64,000 bases of DNA, from positions 604,696 to 668,695 of the forward strand of contig NZ_BMLM01000002.1 of the NCBI RefSeq assembly GCF_014645235.1, read 5' to 3'. The translations under genes were made by a program, and so were the position numbers. The stretch comes from Agrococcus terreus. Its GTDB lineage: Bacteria > Actinomycetota > Actinomycetes > Actinomycetales > Microbacteriaceae. Below the pieces are notes generated by a model. The model saw only the letters and a program-made list of their open reading frames with translations. It was not told where the DNA came from and made no database searches. Each line of letters starts with the position of its first letter. Position 1 is the stretch's first letter. Shown here one piece after another: positions 1 through 8,701 of this stretch.

Positions 1-262
1 GGCCGCGCGCATCCGCGTGCTCGCAGAGCTCGCGGTGCTCCGCGACCGCGTCGAGGCGGTCGTCCTCGTGAGCCCCGACCGCCACGGCGGCGACCCGCGC
101 GCGTGGTGGGCGGAGGCGCGGCGGCTGGCCGACCGAGGCTTCGCCGTGCTCGTCGTGTGCGGCGAGGCGGCGGATGCCGTGCTTCGCGACGACGAAGCGC
201 ACGAGGCCGCCGAGGCCGCTGCGCCCGCCGCGCCGACCCACGACGAGGAGGCCGCCGCATGA
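1..262 (+). CDS. C-terminal end of a probable ABC-type ATP-binding protein (5' end outside window)
   Basis: The frame is open from the left edge to a TGA at 260-262 that overlaps the ATG of the next gene (ATGA), so the two are translationally coupled. The visible tail has an alternating hydrophobic strand pattern (VEAVVLVSPDRHGG, then GFAVLVVCG) like the end of a nucleotide-binding domain, followed by an Ala/Glu-rich tail. Assignment to an ABC ATPase rests mainly on its coupling to a YhgE/Pip membrane protein and a remembered resemblance to the ATPases that accompany such proteins. No Walker motif is in the window, so it could be another cytosolic partner. Confidence 0.5.
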   Translation, partial: AARIRVLAELAVLRDRVEAVVLVSPDRHGGDPRAWWAEARRLADRGFAVLVVCGEAADAVLRDDEAHEAAEAAAPAAPTHDEEAAA

Positions 263-2268
263 CCGTCCCGCAGCTGATCGCGGCGGAGCTCCGCCGCCTC
301 GTCGCCACCCGCATGGGTCGGCTCGCGCTCCTCGCCCTCGGCCTCGTGCCGCTGCTCTACGGCGGCGTCTACCTCTGGGCCAACCAGGATCCCTACGCGC
401 GGCTCGACGAGCTGCCGGTGGCGCTCGTCGTCGACGACGCGGGCGACGACGGCCGCATCGTGGGCGACGAGGTGGGGGACCGGCTCGTCGCCGACGCCGC
501 CTTCGACTGGCACCGGGTGAGCGCCGAGGAGGCCGCGGCCGGCGTCGCCGACGCGACGTACGACTTCTCGGTCACGCTCCCCGCCTCCTTCTCGGCCGAC
601 CTCGCGAGCGCCGCGGGCGACGACCCGCACCGGGCCGTCGTCGAGCTGTCGACGAACGACGCGAACAGCTACCTCGCGACGACGATCGGCACGCAGGCCG
701 CCGAGCGCATCCGCACCGCGGTCGCGCGCTCGGTGGGCGAGGAGGCGGCCTCGCGCATGCTGCTCGCGATCAGCGACATCCGCGACGGCCTCGTCGACGC
801 GTACGACGGCGCGTCGACCCTGGCCGACGGCGCCGACGACGCGGCCTCGGGCGCCGACCGGCTCGCGAGCGGCGCCGACGCGCTCGCCGACGGCACCGCG
901 CAGCTCTCGACCGGTGCCGCCGCGCTCGCCGACGGCACCGGCAGGCTCGCCGACGGCGCGGCCCGCCTCGACGACGGCCTCGGGCGGCTCGAGCAGGCGA
1001 CCGCGTCGCTGCCGGCGCAGACGCGGCAGCTCGCCGACGGCGCCCAGCAGGTGGCCGACGGCGACGCCCGCATCGCCGCGATCGGCGGCGACGTGGCCGA
1101 CGCGGTCGCCCCGGTCGCCGCGCGGGTGCCGGAGGCGCGCGCGGCCATCGTCGAGCGGCTGCAGCAGGCGGGCCTCGACGAGACCCAGATCGCCGCCGCC
1201 CTCGGCCCGCTCGACGGCCTGGGCGACGACGTCGCGGCGGCCGACGCCCGCGTGCAGGACGCGAGCGCGCAGCTCGACCGGCTCGCGGCCGGGGCGCAGC
1301 AGGTGGCCGACGGCGCCGATCGGCTCGCGAGCGCCTCGCCGCAGCTCGCCGCGGGCATCGCGAGCGCCGCCGACGGCGCGGGCGACCTCGCGAGCGGCGC
1401 CGCGGCGGCGCACGACGGCGCCGTCCGGCTCGCCGACGGCGCCGTGTCGGCCGCGAGCGGCGCGGGCGAGCTCGCGACCGGCGCGCACGCGCTCGACGAC
1501 GGGCTCCGGCGGCTCGACGACGGCACCGCGCAGCTGCGCGACGGCCTCGGCGACGCGGTCGAGCAGATCCCCGCCACGACCGAGCCCGAGCGCGCCGCGC
1601 AGGCGTCGACGATCTCGGATCCGGTGCTGACCGACGCCGACGCCGTCGCCTCCGCCGGCTCCTACGGTGCGGGCCTCGCGCCCTTCTTCCTGTCGCTCGC
1701 CGCCTGGATCGGCATGTACGCGCTCATGCTCATCCTCAAGCCCCTCTCGCGCCGCGCGATCACGGCGCTGCGCTCGCCCGTCCGCGTCTCGCTCGCCGCG
1801 TGGCTCATCCCCACGCTCATCGGCGCGGTGCAGATGGCGGCGCTGCTCGCGATCGTCGGCCTCGCGCTCGGCTTCCCCATCGCGCATCCGGCGCCCATGC
1901 TCGGGATGATGGTGCTCGCCGTCGCGGCCTTCGCGGCGATCATCGTGGCGCTGAACGCCTGGCTCGGCTCCGTCGGGCAGTTCCTCGGGCTCGTGCTCAT
2001 GGTCGTGCAGCTCGTCACCGCGGGCGGCACGTTCCCGTGGCAGACGCTGCCGGCGCCGCTCGCGGCCCTGCACCACGCCCTGCCGATGAGCTACGCCGTC
2101 GACGGCCTCCGCCAGCTCATGTACGGCGGCTCGATGGCCGCGGCCGGGACGGATGCGCTCGTGCTCGCGGCGTTCGGCGCGGCCGCGCTCGCGCTCATCG
2201 TGCTCGGCGTCGCGCGGATGGTCGACCACCGCACGCTGCGCGACCTGCAGCCGAGCCTCATCGGCTGA
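259..2268 (+). CDS. YhgE/Pip family membrane protein
   Basis: A 669-residue membrane protein. One N-terminal membrane segment (about residues 18-38) precedes a large extracytoplasmic part, and about six membrane segments follow residue 467. Residues about 187-434 carry many LADGA/LASGA-type heptad-like repeats, predicted to form long helices; this is typical of the YhgE/phage-infection-protein family. The C-terminal block resembles an ABC-2 permease. The ATG at 259 was chosen over an upstream start because it overlaps the previous stop and begins the conserved TM. The family is linked to export or surface functions (ESX/phage receptor relatives), but the substrate here is unknown. Confidence 0.85.
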   Translation: MTVPQLIAAELRRLVATRMGRLALLALGLVPLLYGGVYLWANQDPYARLDELPVALVVDDAGDDGRIVGDEVGDRLVADAAFDWHRVSAEEAAAGVADATYDFSVTLPASFSADLASAAGDDPHRAVVELSTNDANSYLATTIGTQAAERIRTAVARSVGEEAASRMLLAISDIRDGLVDAYDGASTLADGADDAASGADRLASGADALADGTAQLSTGAAALADGTGRLADGAARLDDGLGRLEQATASLPAQTRQLADGAQQVADGDARIAAIGGDVADAVAPVAARVPEARAAIVERLQQAGLDETQIAAALGPLDGLGDDVAAADARVQDASAQLDRLAAGAQQVADGADRLASASPQLAAGIASAADGAGDLASGAAAAHDGAVRLADGAVSAASGAGELATGAHALDDGLRRLDDGTAQLRDGLGDAVEQIPATTEPERAAQASTISDPVLTDADAVASAGSYGAGLAPFFLSLAAWIGMYALMLILKPLSRRAITALRSPVRVSLAAWLIPTLIGAVQMAALLAIVGLALGFPIAHPAPMLGMMVLAVAAFAAIIVALNAWLGSVGQFLGLVLMVVQLVTAGGTFPWQTLPAPLAALHHALPMSYAVDGLRQLMYGGSMAAAGTDALVLAAFGAAALALIVLGVARMVDHRTLRDLQPSLIG

Positions 2269-2324
2269 GGCGCCGCCCCCGCCGACCCGGCTCGTGCGAG
2301 GCGGATCAGGGGGCAGCGGCGCAG

Positions 2325-3266
2325 TCAGCGCTGGACGGGGTCGCCGCCGCCCAGCAGCCGCGCGATCGCCGCGCGGTCGGGCGCGGCCTCCCAGTCGCCG
2401 GGCGCCGTGCACGCGACGGCGCCGCACGCGGCGGCCGTCCGCAGCCGCTCGGCGAGCGGCGCGCCCTCGAGCAGCTCGGCCAGGTAGCCGGCCACGAACG
2501 CGTCCCCCGCGCCCACGGTGTCGACCGCGTGCACCGGGAACGCCGCCTGCCGCACGAGCTCGCCGTCGACGAGGCCGAGCGCCCCGTCGGCGCCGAGCTT
2601 CACGACGGCCTGCGCGGCCCCGAGCGCGACGAGCGCGCGCGCCTGCGCCTCGGGTTCGCGCTCGCCGGTGAGCAGCTCCGCCTCGTCCTCGCCCGCGAAG
2701 ACGACGTCGGCACGGGCGGCGATCGCCCGGTACTCGGGGGCCGCCACGGCGTGGCTCCAGAGGCGCGAGCGGTGGTTCACGTCGAACGACACGAGGGCGC
2801 CCGCGGCGTGCGCCGCATCGATCGCGGCGTCGAGCGCGGCGCGTGGCGCCTCGCCGAGCGCCGCGGTGATGCCGGTGACGTGCAGGATGCGGGCCTCGCC
2901 GATCGCGGCGAGGTCGAGGTGCTCGGGCGCGAGCCGCGAGCCGGCGCTCCCCGCCCGGTAGTAGACGACCGAGCTCGCGCCTGCGGCGGGCCGCTCCTTG
3001 AGCATGAGCGCGGTGGGCGCGGCGGGGTCGAGCGTCGTCGCGACGCCCACGCCCTCGGCGCGCAGCTGCCGCTCGATGAGGCGGCCGAGCGCGTCGTCGC
3101 CGAGCCGGCCCATCCAGGTCGTCGGCACGCCGAGGCGCGCGAGGCCGATGGCGACGTTGCTCTCTGCGCCGCCGAAGCCGAGGTCCATCGTCGGCACGAG
3201 CTCGAGCCGGCCGATGCGGGAGGCGACGAGCAGGCCGAGCGACTCGCCGAGCGCGACGACGCTCAT
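2325..3266 (-). CDS. kdgK: 2-dehydro-3-deoxygluconate kinase (PfkB family)
   Basis: A 313-residue PfkB-family sugar kinase. The N-terminal signature GGAESNVAIGLARLG (about 32-46) and the C-terminal DTVGAGDAF (249-257, catalytic Asp255) are intact. It should phosphorylate 2-keto-3-deoxygluconate to KDPG, the substrate of the adjacent aldolase. The start ATG overlaps the aldolase stop (ATGA), and it is the last gene of the leftward operon kduD-eda-kdgK. The family alone would allow another sugar; KDG is inferred from the neighbouring eda, kduD and kduI. Confidence 0.88.
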   Translation of the reverse strand: MSVVALGESLGLLVASRIGRLELVPTMDLGFGGAESNVAIGLARLGVPTTWMGRLGDDALGRLIERQLRAEGVGVATTLDPAAPTALMLKERPAAGASSVVYYRAGSAGSRLAPEHLDLAAIGEARILHVTGITAALGEAPRAALDAAIDAAHAAGALVSFDVNHRSRLWSHAVAAPEYRAIAARADVVFAGEDEAELLTGEREPEAQARALVALGAAQAVVKLGADGALGLVDGELVRQAAFPVHAVDTVGAGDAFVAGYLAELLEGAPLAERLRTAAACGAVACTAPGDWEAAPDRAAIARLLGGGDPVQR

Positions 3267-3883
3267 CGCGAGGCCTCGGCGATCGCGACCGCCTCGCGAG
3301 CGGCCTCCGCCACGGCCTCCGGTCCGGCCGCGAGCACGGCGGGCGCCGCGATCCACGAGCCGCTCGCCGCGAAGACGGCGGGATGCGCGAGGTACTGGGC
3401 GAGGTTGGCGGCGCTCACGCCGCCGCTCGGCATGAAGCGCACGCCCGGGAAGACGGGCGCGAGCGCGCCGACGAGCCCGAGCCCGCCCACGACCCCCGCC
3501 GGGAAGAGCTTGAGCCGGTCGAGGCCGAGCCGCAGGCCCCGCTGCACCTCGGTCGCGGTCTGCACGCCCGGCAGCACCGGCACGCCCGCGGCGAGCGCGC
3601 CCTCGACGACCTCGTCGTCGAGCCCGGGCGAGACGACGAAGGTGGCGCCAGCGTCGAGCGCGCGCCGCAGCTGCTCGCCCGTCAGCACGGTGCCGGCGCC
3701 CACGCGCACGTCGCCGCGCGCCGCGATGCGGGCGATGGCGTCGAGGCCGTAGTCGTTCCGCAGCGCCACCTCGACGACCGGCAGGCCGCCGGCCACGAGG
3801 CCTTCGGCGAGCGCATCGGCCGCCGCGGCGTCGGCCACGGTCGCGAGCGGGACGACGCCCGCGAGGTCGCCGGCGCTGCTCAT
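3263..3883 (-). CDS. eda: KDPG/KHG aldolase
   Basis: A 206-residue class I aldolase that splits 2-keto-3-deoxy-6-phosphogluconate into pyruvate and glyceraldehyde-3-phosphate. The Schiff-base lysine is in RLKLFPAG (Lys125), and the catalytic Glu38 and Arg42 are in VVEVALRN. Length is normal for the family. The chosen ATG overlaps the kduD stop; another in-frame ATG lies four codons upstream. It is coupled by ATGA overlaps on both sides, so it is translated together with kduD and kdgK in the uronate pathway. Confidence 0.92.
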   Translation of the reverse strand: MSSAGDLAGVVPLATVADAAAADALAEGLVAGGLPVVEVALRNDYGLDAIARIAARGDVRVGAGTVLTGEQLRRALDAGATFVVSPGLDDEVVEGALAAGVPVLPGVQTATEVQRGLRLGLDRLKLFPAGVVGGLGLVGALAPVFPGVRFMPSGGVSAANLAQYLAHPAVFAASGSWIAAPAVLAAGPEAVAEAAREAVAIAEASR

Positions 3884-4635
3884 CGCGCCATCCATCCGCC
3901 GTCGACCGGCAGGGTGATGCCGGTGACGTACGCGGCGGCGGGGCTCGCGAGGAACACCGTCGCACCCGCGAGGTCGTCCGGGCGGCCCCAGCGGCCGGCG
4001 GGGATGCGCTCGAGGATCGACTGCGAGCGGTCCTCGTCCGCGCGCAGCGCCGCGGTGTTGTCGGTGGCGATGTAGCCGGGGGCGATCGCGTTGACGGTGA
4101 CGCCGCGCGCGGCCCACTCGTTGCTCAGCGCCTTCACGAGGCCGGCGATGCCGGACTTCGCGGCGGTGTAGCCGGGCACGGTGATGCCGCCCTGGAACGA
4201 GAGCAGGCTCGCGGTGAAGATGATTCGGCCGGTGCCCCGCTCGAGCATCCCCTGGCCGATCGCCTGGGTGAGCGCGAACTGGTTGCGCAGGTTGACGTCG
4301 AGCACCTCGTCCCACCACTCGAGCGGGTGCTCGGCGGCGGGCGAGCGGCGGATGGTGCCGGCGTTGTTCACGAGGATGCTCGCGCGATCGCGCACGCGGG
4401 CGCCGAAGGCGAGCACCGCGTCGCGGTCGCGGAAGTCGACGGCGTGGCCCTCGAAGGCGCGGCCGAGCGAACGAACGCGCTCGCCGATCGCGCCGCCGTC
4501 GGCCTCCTGGCTCGCCGAGGCGGCGATGATGTCGGCGCCGGCCTCGGCGAGGGCCTCGGCCATCGCGTAGCCGATGCCCCGGCGGGCGCCGGTGACGACG
4601 GCGGTGGTGCCGGTGAGGTCGAACGATGCGGTCAT
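3880..4635 (-). CDS. kduD: 2-deoxy-D-gluconate 3-dehydrogenase / 2,5-diketo-3-deoxygluconate reductase (SDR)
   Basis: A 251-residue short-chain dehydrogenase with cofactor motif TGARRGIG (15-22), NNAG (90-93) and the triad Ser143, Tyr156, Lys160 (YTAAK). The sequence resembles KduD-type enzymes, which interconvert 3-deoxy-D-glycero-2,5-hexodiulosonate and KDG using NAD(H). Adjacency to eda and kdgK and to kduI in the divergent operon supports this role. Start and stop overlap both neighbours by four bases. The alternative is a generic SDR such as gluconate 5-dehydrogenase. Confidence 0.85.
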   Translation of the reverse strand: MTASFDLTGTTAVVTGARRGIGYAMAEALAEAGADIIAASASQEADGGAIGERVRSLGRAFEGHAVDFRDRDAVLAFGARVRDRASILVNNAGTIRRSPAAEHPLEWWDEVLDVNLRNQFALTQAIGQGMLERGTGRIIFTASLLSFQGGITVPGYTAAKSGIAGLVKALSNEWAARGVTVNAIAPGYIATDNTAALRADEDRSQSILERIPAGRWGRPDDLAGATVFLASPAAAYVTGITLPVDGGWMAR

Positions 4636-5654
4636 GCGCGGGCTCCCTGGACGTCGACGAGGATCTTCATGGCGGCTGCCGAGAGCAGGGCGTCGAAGGC
4701 CTCCTGCGTCTCGTCGAGCTGGACGACGCGCGTGATGAGCGCGTCGGCGGGCACGGCGCCGGAGGCGAGGAGGTCGACGGCGCGCTCGAAGTCCTCGCGC
4801 TCGTAGACGCGCGCGCCGAGCACCTCGAGCTCGCGCCAGAAGACGCGGTGGAGGTCGACCGGCACGGGCTCGGGGTGGATCGCGACGAAGACGACGCGGC
4901 CGCGCACCTTGGCGTGCGAGGTGGCGTCGAGCGCGGTGCCGCGGGTGCCCGCGACCTCGAAGACGACGTCGGCGCCGGAACCACCGGTGCGCTCCTGGAC
5001 GAGTGCGGCGAGGTCGCCCGAGATCGGGTCGACGACGGTGGCGCCCTGCGCCTCGGCGAAGGCGCGCCGGGCCGCGTCGGGCTCCGCGAGGATCACGTGC
5101 GCGCCGGTGGCGCGGGCGACGATCGCGATGAGCTGGCCGATCGGGCCGCCGCCGATGACGACGGCGGTCTCGCCCTCGGCGAGGCGCGAGCGGCGCACGT
5201 CGTGCACGGCGACGGCGAGCGGCTCGACGAGCGCGGCGTGGTCGAGGGCGAGGCCCTCGGGCAGCGGCACGACGAGGGATGCGGGCACCGTCCAGAGCTC
5301 CTGGAGCGCGCCGGGCGAGTCGATGCCGACGAACACGAGGTTCTGGCAGATGTGCTGGTGGCCGGCCGCACAGGCGGGGCAGTCGCCGCACCAGTCGAGC
5401 GGCATCACGGTGACGGGCGCGCCGACCGCGAGCTCGACGCCCGCGCCGACGGCCTCGACGACGCCGCTCATCTCGTGCCCGATGGGCGACGGCGAGGGCA
5501 CGCGGTGGTCCATGTGGCCCTGCGCGATGTGCAGGTCGGTGCCGCAGATGCCGTTGTAGGCGACGCGGATGCGCACCTCGCCGGCCCCGGGCTCGATCGC
5601 CTCAGCGTCGCCGACCTCGATCCGGCCTCCGCCGATGTACTTCGCTGCTCGCAA
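4632..5654 (-). CDS. zinc-dependent medium-chain alcohol dehydrogenase
   Basis: A 340-residue MDR-family dehydrogenase. Catalytic-zinc residues are Cys37 and His60/Glu61 (GHEMSG); the structural-zinc cysteines are 89, 92, 95 and 103 (CGDCPAC then HIC); GGGPIGQL forms the nucleotide-binding turn. The sequence is closest in style to sorbitol/threonine/galactonate-type dehydrogenases. It is the first gene of the leftward uronate operon and probably oxidises a related sugar acid or polyol; the true substrate is unknown. The start codon is TTG at 5654, preceded by a good GGAGGAG site; no ATG fits better. Confidence 0.8.
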   Translation of the reverse strand: MRAAKYIGGGRIEVGDAEAIEPGAGEVRIRVAYNGICGTDLHIAQGHMDHRVPSPSPIGHEMSGVVEAVGAGVELAVGAPVTVMPLDWCGDCPACAAGHQHICQNLVFVGIDSPGALQELWTVPASLVVPLPEGLALDHAALVEPLAVAVHDVRRSRLAEGETAVVIGGGPIGQLIAIVARATGAHVILAEPDAARRAFAEAQGATVVDPISGDLAALVQERTGGSGADVVFEVAGTRGTALDATSHAKVRGRVVFVAIHPEPVPVDLHRVFWRELEVLGARVYEREDFERAVDLLASGAVPADALITRVVQLDETQEAFDALLSAAAMKILVDVQGARA

Positions 5655-5813
5655 CGCCGTCTCCTCCTCGAGCCTCGACCGGTCGCTCGGTGAAACTGGG
5701 TTCAGCTTCGTGTTCCGTCTGGCGCAACTCGGTTCTATCTGGTTAGAGTAGCCCCCGACCCGCCCACCGGCGCAAGTGCGACCGGGTCCGGCGACTCAAC
5801 GAGGAGGAACCCC
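5655..5813. promoter_or_regulatory. divergent promoter region of the uronate operons with a paired direct repeat
   Basis: This 159-bp gap separates the leftward dehydrogenase/kdu operon from the rightward TRAP operon. The 10-mer AACTSGGTTC occurs twice, at 5694-5703 and 5726-5735, 32 bp apart (about three helical turns). A -10-like TAGAGT (5744-5749) for dctP lies just after the second copy. Such a pair is a plausible binding site for the IclR regulator encoded at the end of the operon. This is inference from position and repeat only. Confidence 0.5.
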
Positions 5814-6839
5814 ATGCAGGGACGACGGATGCTCGGCGCGATCGGCGCCGCAGCGGTCATGACGCTGGCGCTCGCATCGTGCTCGAGCGCATCGGGCGGC
5901 GACGGGGGCGAGGGCGGCGACCAGCCGCAGACCGTCTTCCGCGTCGCGTTCAACCAGAACGCGGAGCACCCGCAGGCGCAGGCGCTCACCGAGCTCTCGG
6001 CGGCGCTCGAGGAGCGCACGGACGGCGCCTACAAGCTCGAGCTCTACACCGACGAGACGCTCGGTGACCAGGCCGCCACCATCGAGCAGGTCCAGGCCGG
6101 CACGATCGACTTCGCCATCGTCGGCGGCAGCCTCCTCGAGAACTTCGAGTCGGACATGTCGGTCGTCAACCTGCCGTACCTGTACGAGTCGGCCGACCAC
6201 CAGATGAGCGTGCTCAACGACCAGGAGATCGTGGGCGACCTCTACGACGCGCTCCTCGAGGACAGCATCGACGTCATGGCGGCCTACCACGGCGGCGTCC
6301 GCAACGTGTACTCGTCGGTCGGCCCCGTCGAGACGCCCGCCGACCTCGCGGGCCAGAAGATCCGCGTCATCGGCTCCGACACGAACGTCCGCATGATGGA
6401 GCTCATGGGCGGCGTCGGCACGCCGATGGCCCAGGGCGAGGTCTACACGGCCATCCAGTCGGGCGTGCTCGACGGCGCCGAGAACAACGAGCTCATCTAC
6501 TCGTCGCTCTCGCACGACGAGATCGCCGGCTTCTACTCGCGCACCGAGCACCTCATGATGCCCGACTACCTCATCGCCGCCCCCGCCGTCATGGAGGGCA
6601 TGGACGAGGAGACGAAGGCGATCTTCGAGGAGCTGCTCGCGGCGTCGGTCGACACCGAGCTCGAGCTCTTCAACACCGCCGTCGAGGAGGCCGTCGCGGC
6701 CGCCGAGGAGGCCGGCGCCCAGTTCAGCGACGCCGACGTCGACGCATTCCGCGAGGCCGTCCTGCCGCTCCACGAGGAGCGCGTCACGACCGAGCGCACG
6801 CAGGCCGTCTACGACGCCATCGAGGCGGCGCGCGGCTGA
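5814..6839 (+). CDS. dctP: TRAP transporter substrate-binding lipoprotein (DctP family)
   Basis: A 341-residue periplasmic-type binding protein. It starts with a lipoprotein signal peptide (lipobox LASC, Cys23), so it is anchored outside the membrane. The body matches the DctP fold, with motifs such as DLAGQKIRVIGSDTNVRMMELMG and GEVYTAIQSGVLDGAE, where the conserved Arg that binds the substrate carboxylate is expected. It delivers a carboxylated sugar, probably an unsaturated or free uronate given kduI and eda nearby. AGGAGG lies 6 bases before the ATG. It overlaps dctQ by one base. Confidence 0.93.
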   Translation: MQGRRMLGAIGAAAVMTLALASCSSASGGDGGEGGDQPQTVFRVAFNQNAEHPQAQALTELSAALEERTDGAYKLELYTDETLGDQAATIEQVQAGTIDFAIVGGSLLENFESDMSVVNLPYLYESADHQMSVLNDQEIVGDLYDALLEDSIDVMAAYHGGVRNVYSSVGPVETPADLAGQKIRVIGSDTNVRMMELMGGVGTPMAQGEVYTAIQSGVLDGAENNELIYSSLSHDEIAGFYSRTEHLMMPDYLIAAPAVMEGMDEETKAIFEELLAASVDTELELFNTAVEEAVAAAEEAGAQFSDADVDAFREAVLPLHEERVTTERTQAVYDAIEAARG

Positions 6840-7375
6840 TGACGATGAGGAAGACCATGACGACCGCTCGGGCCTGGCTCGACGGCACCCTCCGCGCGAT
6901 CTGCGTCGCGCTGTTCGCAGTGCTCGTGCTGCTCGTGGCCTGGCAGGTCTTCACCCGCCTCGTGCTCGGCGCGCCGAGCGCCTGGTCGGAGGAGGCCGCG
7001 CGCTACGCCTTCGTGTGGGTGAGCCTCATCGGCATCGCCATCGCCGTGGGCGAGAAGGCCGACGTCATCATGGACTTCCTCGTCGAGCGCCTGCCGCTCG
7101 CCCTGCAGCGGGTCGCCGACACCATCGCCTACCTCGCGACGCTCGCGTTCGTGCTGTACGTGATGGTGCTCGGCGGCCTGCAGCAGTCGCTGCTCGCCTG
7201 GAACCAGAAGAACCCGCTGCTGCCGCTCACGCAGGGCCAGCTCTACCTGGTGCTCCCCATCTCGGGCGCGCTGCTCTCCATCTACCTGATCATCCACATC
7301 GTCGGCACCTTCTCGCGCCGCTACGAGGGCCACAAGGGCACCCCCGACGAGGACCTCGAGGCGGCTGCGCTGTGA
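6839..7375 (+). CDS. dctQ: TRAP transporter small membrane subunit (DctQ family)
   Basis: A 178-residue integral membrane protein with four predicted membrane segments and the DctQ signature region SAWSEEAARYAFVWVSLIGIA near residues 46-66. It bridges the binding protein and the large permease in the Na+-driven TRAP uptake system. Its ATG overlaps the dctP stop and its stop overlaps the GTG of dctM, so all three subunits are coupled in one message. Confidence 0.9.
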   Translation: MTMRKTMTTARAWLDGTLRAICVALFAVLVLLVAWQVFTRLVLGAPSAWSEEAARYAFVWVSLIGIAIAVGEKADVIMDFLVERLPLALQRVADTIAYLATLAFVLYVMVLGGLQQSLLAWNQKNPLLPLTQGQLYLVLPISGALLSIYLIIHIVGTFSRRYEGHKGTPDEDLEAAAL

Positions 7376-8679
7376 TCGACCCCGGCACCATCAGCGCCAT
7401 CCTGATCGGCGGCCTCGTGCTGCTGCTCGCGATCGGCGCCCCCGTCTCCATCTCGATCGCGCTCCCGAGCGCGCTCTGCATGCTGCTCATCGTCGACTTC
7501 GACCGCGGCGCCATCACCTCGGCGCAGCAGATGCTCAGCGGCGCGAACTCCTTCGCGCTCCTCGCGATCCCCTTCTTCGTGCTCGCCGGCGTCATCATGA
7601 ACAACGGCGGCATCGCGGAACGGCTCGTGAACCTCGGGCGCGTGCTCGTCGGGCGCACGCCCGCGCCGCTCGCGCAGACGAACATCCTCGCGAACGCGAT
7701 CTTCGGCACCGTCTCGGGCTCGGCCGTCGCATCCGCCGCCGCCGTCGGCTCGACCATGGCGCCGATGCAGAAGAAGGCCGGCTACGACACCTCGTTCAGC
7801 GCCGCCGTCAACGTCGCGTCGGCCCCCGCCGGCATGCTCATCCCGCCGAGCAACACGCTCATCGTCTACTCGCTCGCCGCGGGCGGCACCTCGGTCGGCG
7901 CGCTCTTCCTCGCCGGCTACGTGCCCGGCATCCTGTGGGCGCTCGCCTGCGCGATCGTCGTGTTCGTCTACGCGCGCCGCCACCCCGACCTCAAGGGCGA
8001 GCCGTGGCCCGCGTTTTCGGTCTTCCTCGTCACGCTGTGGCGCGCGATCCCCTCGCTCGGCCTCATCGTCGTCGCGATCGGCGGCATCGTCGCGGGCTTC
8101 TTCACGCCCACCGAGGGCTCCGCCATCGCGGTCATCTACGCGCTCGTGCTCTCGTTCCTCTACCGGACGATCTCGATCAAGGACCTGCCGCGCATCCTCT
8201 ACGACGCGTGCCGCACGAGCGCCATCGTGATCTTCCTCATCGCGGTCTCGACGATCATGAGCTACGTCATGACGTACGCGCGCCTGCCGCAGCTCATCGC
8301 GGAGTCGCTCTTCGGCTGGACCGACTCCAAGGTCGTCGTGCTGCTCATCATGATGCTCGTGCTGCTCGTGATCGGCATCCCGCTCGACCCGACGCCCGCG
8401 ATCCTGATCTTCACGCCGATCTTCCTGCCGATCGCCGTCTCGTACGGGATCGACCCGGTGCACTTCGGCATCATGATGGTCTTCAACCTCTCGATCGCGG
8501 TGATCTCGCCGCCGTCGGCGCCGGTGCTGTTCGTCGGCACGCAGGTGGCGAAGGCCCGCCTCGAGACCGTCATCGTCCGCCTGTGGCCGTTCCTGCTCGT
8601 GCTCGTCGCGATGCTCTTCGTGATCGTGTTCGTCCCGCAGCTCTCGCTGTGGCTCCCCGGCCTCGCCGGACTCCTCTGA
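7372..8679 (+). CDS. dctM: TRAP transporter large permease subunit (DctM family)
   Basis: A 435-residue polytopic membrane protein (about 12 hydrophobic segments) of the DctM family; motifs include NAIFGTVSGSAVASAAAVGS and NVASAPAGMLIPPSN, which are conserved in this permease. It carries the translocation path for the substrate delivered by DctP. The GTG at 7372 overlaps the dctQ stop (GTGA) and gives a normal-length protein; a much longer upstream extension in the same frame is only open sequence within dctQ. Confidence 0.93.
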   Translation: MIDPGTISAILIGGLVLLLAIGAPVSISIALPSALCMLLIVDFDRGAITSAQQMLSGANSFALLAIPFFVLAGVIMNNGGIAERLVNLGRVLVGRTPAPLAQTNILANAIFGTVSGSAVASAAAVGSTMAPMQKKAGYDTSFSAAVNVASAPAGMLIPPSNTLIVYSLAAGGTSVGALFLAGYVPGILWALACAIVVFVYARRHPDLKGEPWPAFSVFLVTLWRAIPSLGLIVVAIGGIVAGFFTPTEGSAIAVIYALVLSFLYRTISIKDLPRILYDACRTSAIVIFLIAVSTIMSYVMTYARLPQLIAESLFGWTDSKVVVLLIMMLVLLVIGIPLDPTPAILIFTPIFLPIAVSYGIDPVHFGIMMVFNLSIAVISPPSAPVLFVGTQVAKARLETVIVRLWPFLLVLVAMLFVIVFVPQLSLWLPGLAGLL

Positions 8680-8701
8680 TCCCCCACCGGAAGGAAGCAC
8701 C

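Noticed and set aside
820-1560. Possible tandem DNA repeat (LADGA-coding) in the YhgE gene
   Set aside because: The short repeats are a normal protein feature of this family, not a separate DNA element.
174-3752. 1192-codon plus-strand frame over yhgE and kdgK/eda
   Set aside because: Arg/Pro-rich shadow translation with no domain; true genes occupy the other frames.
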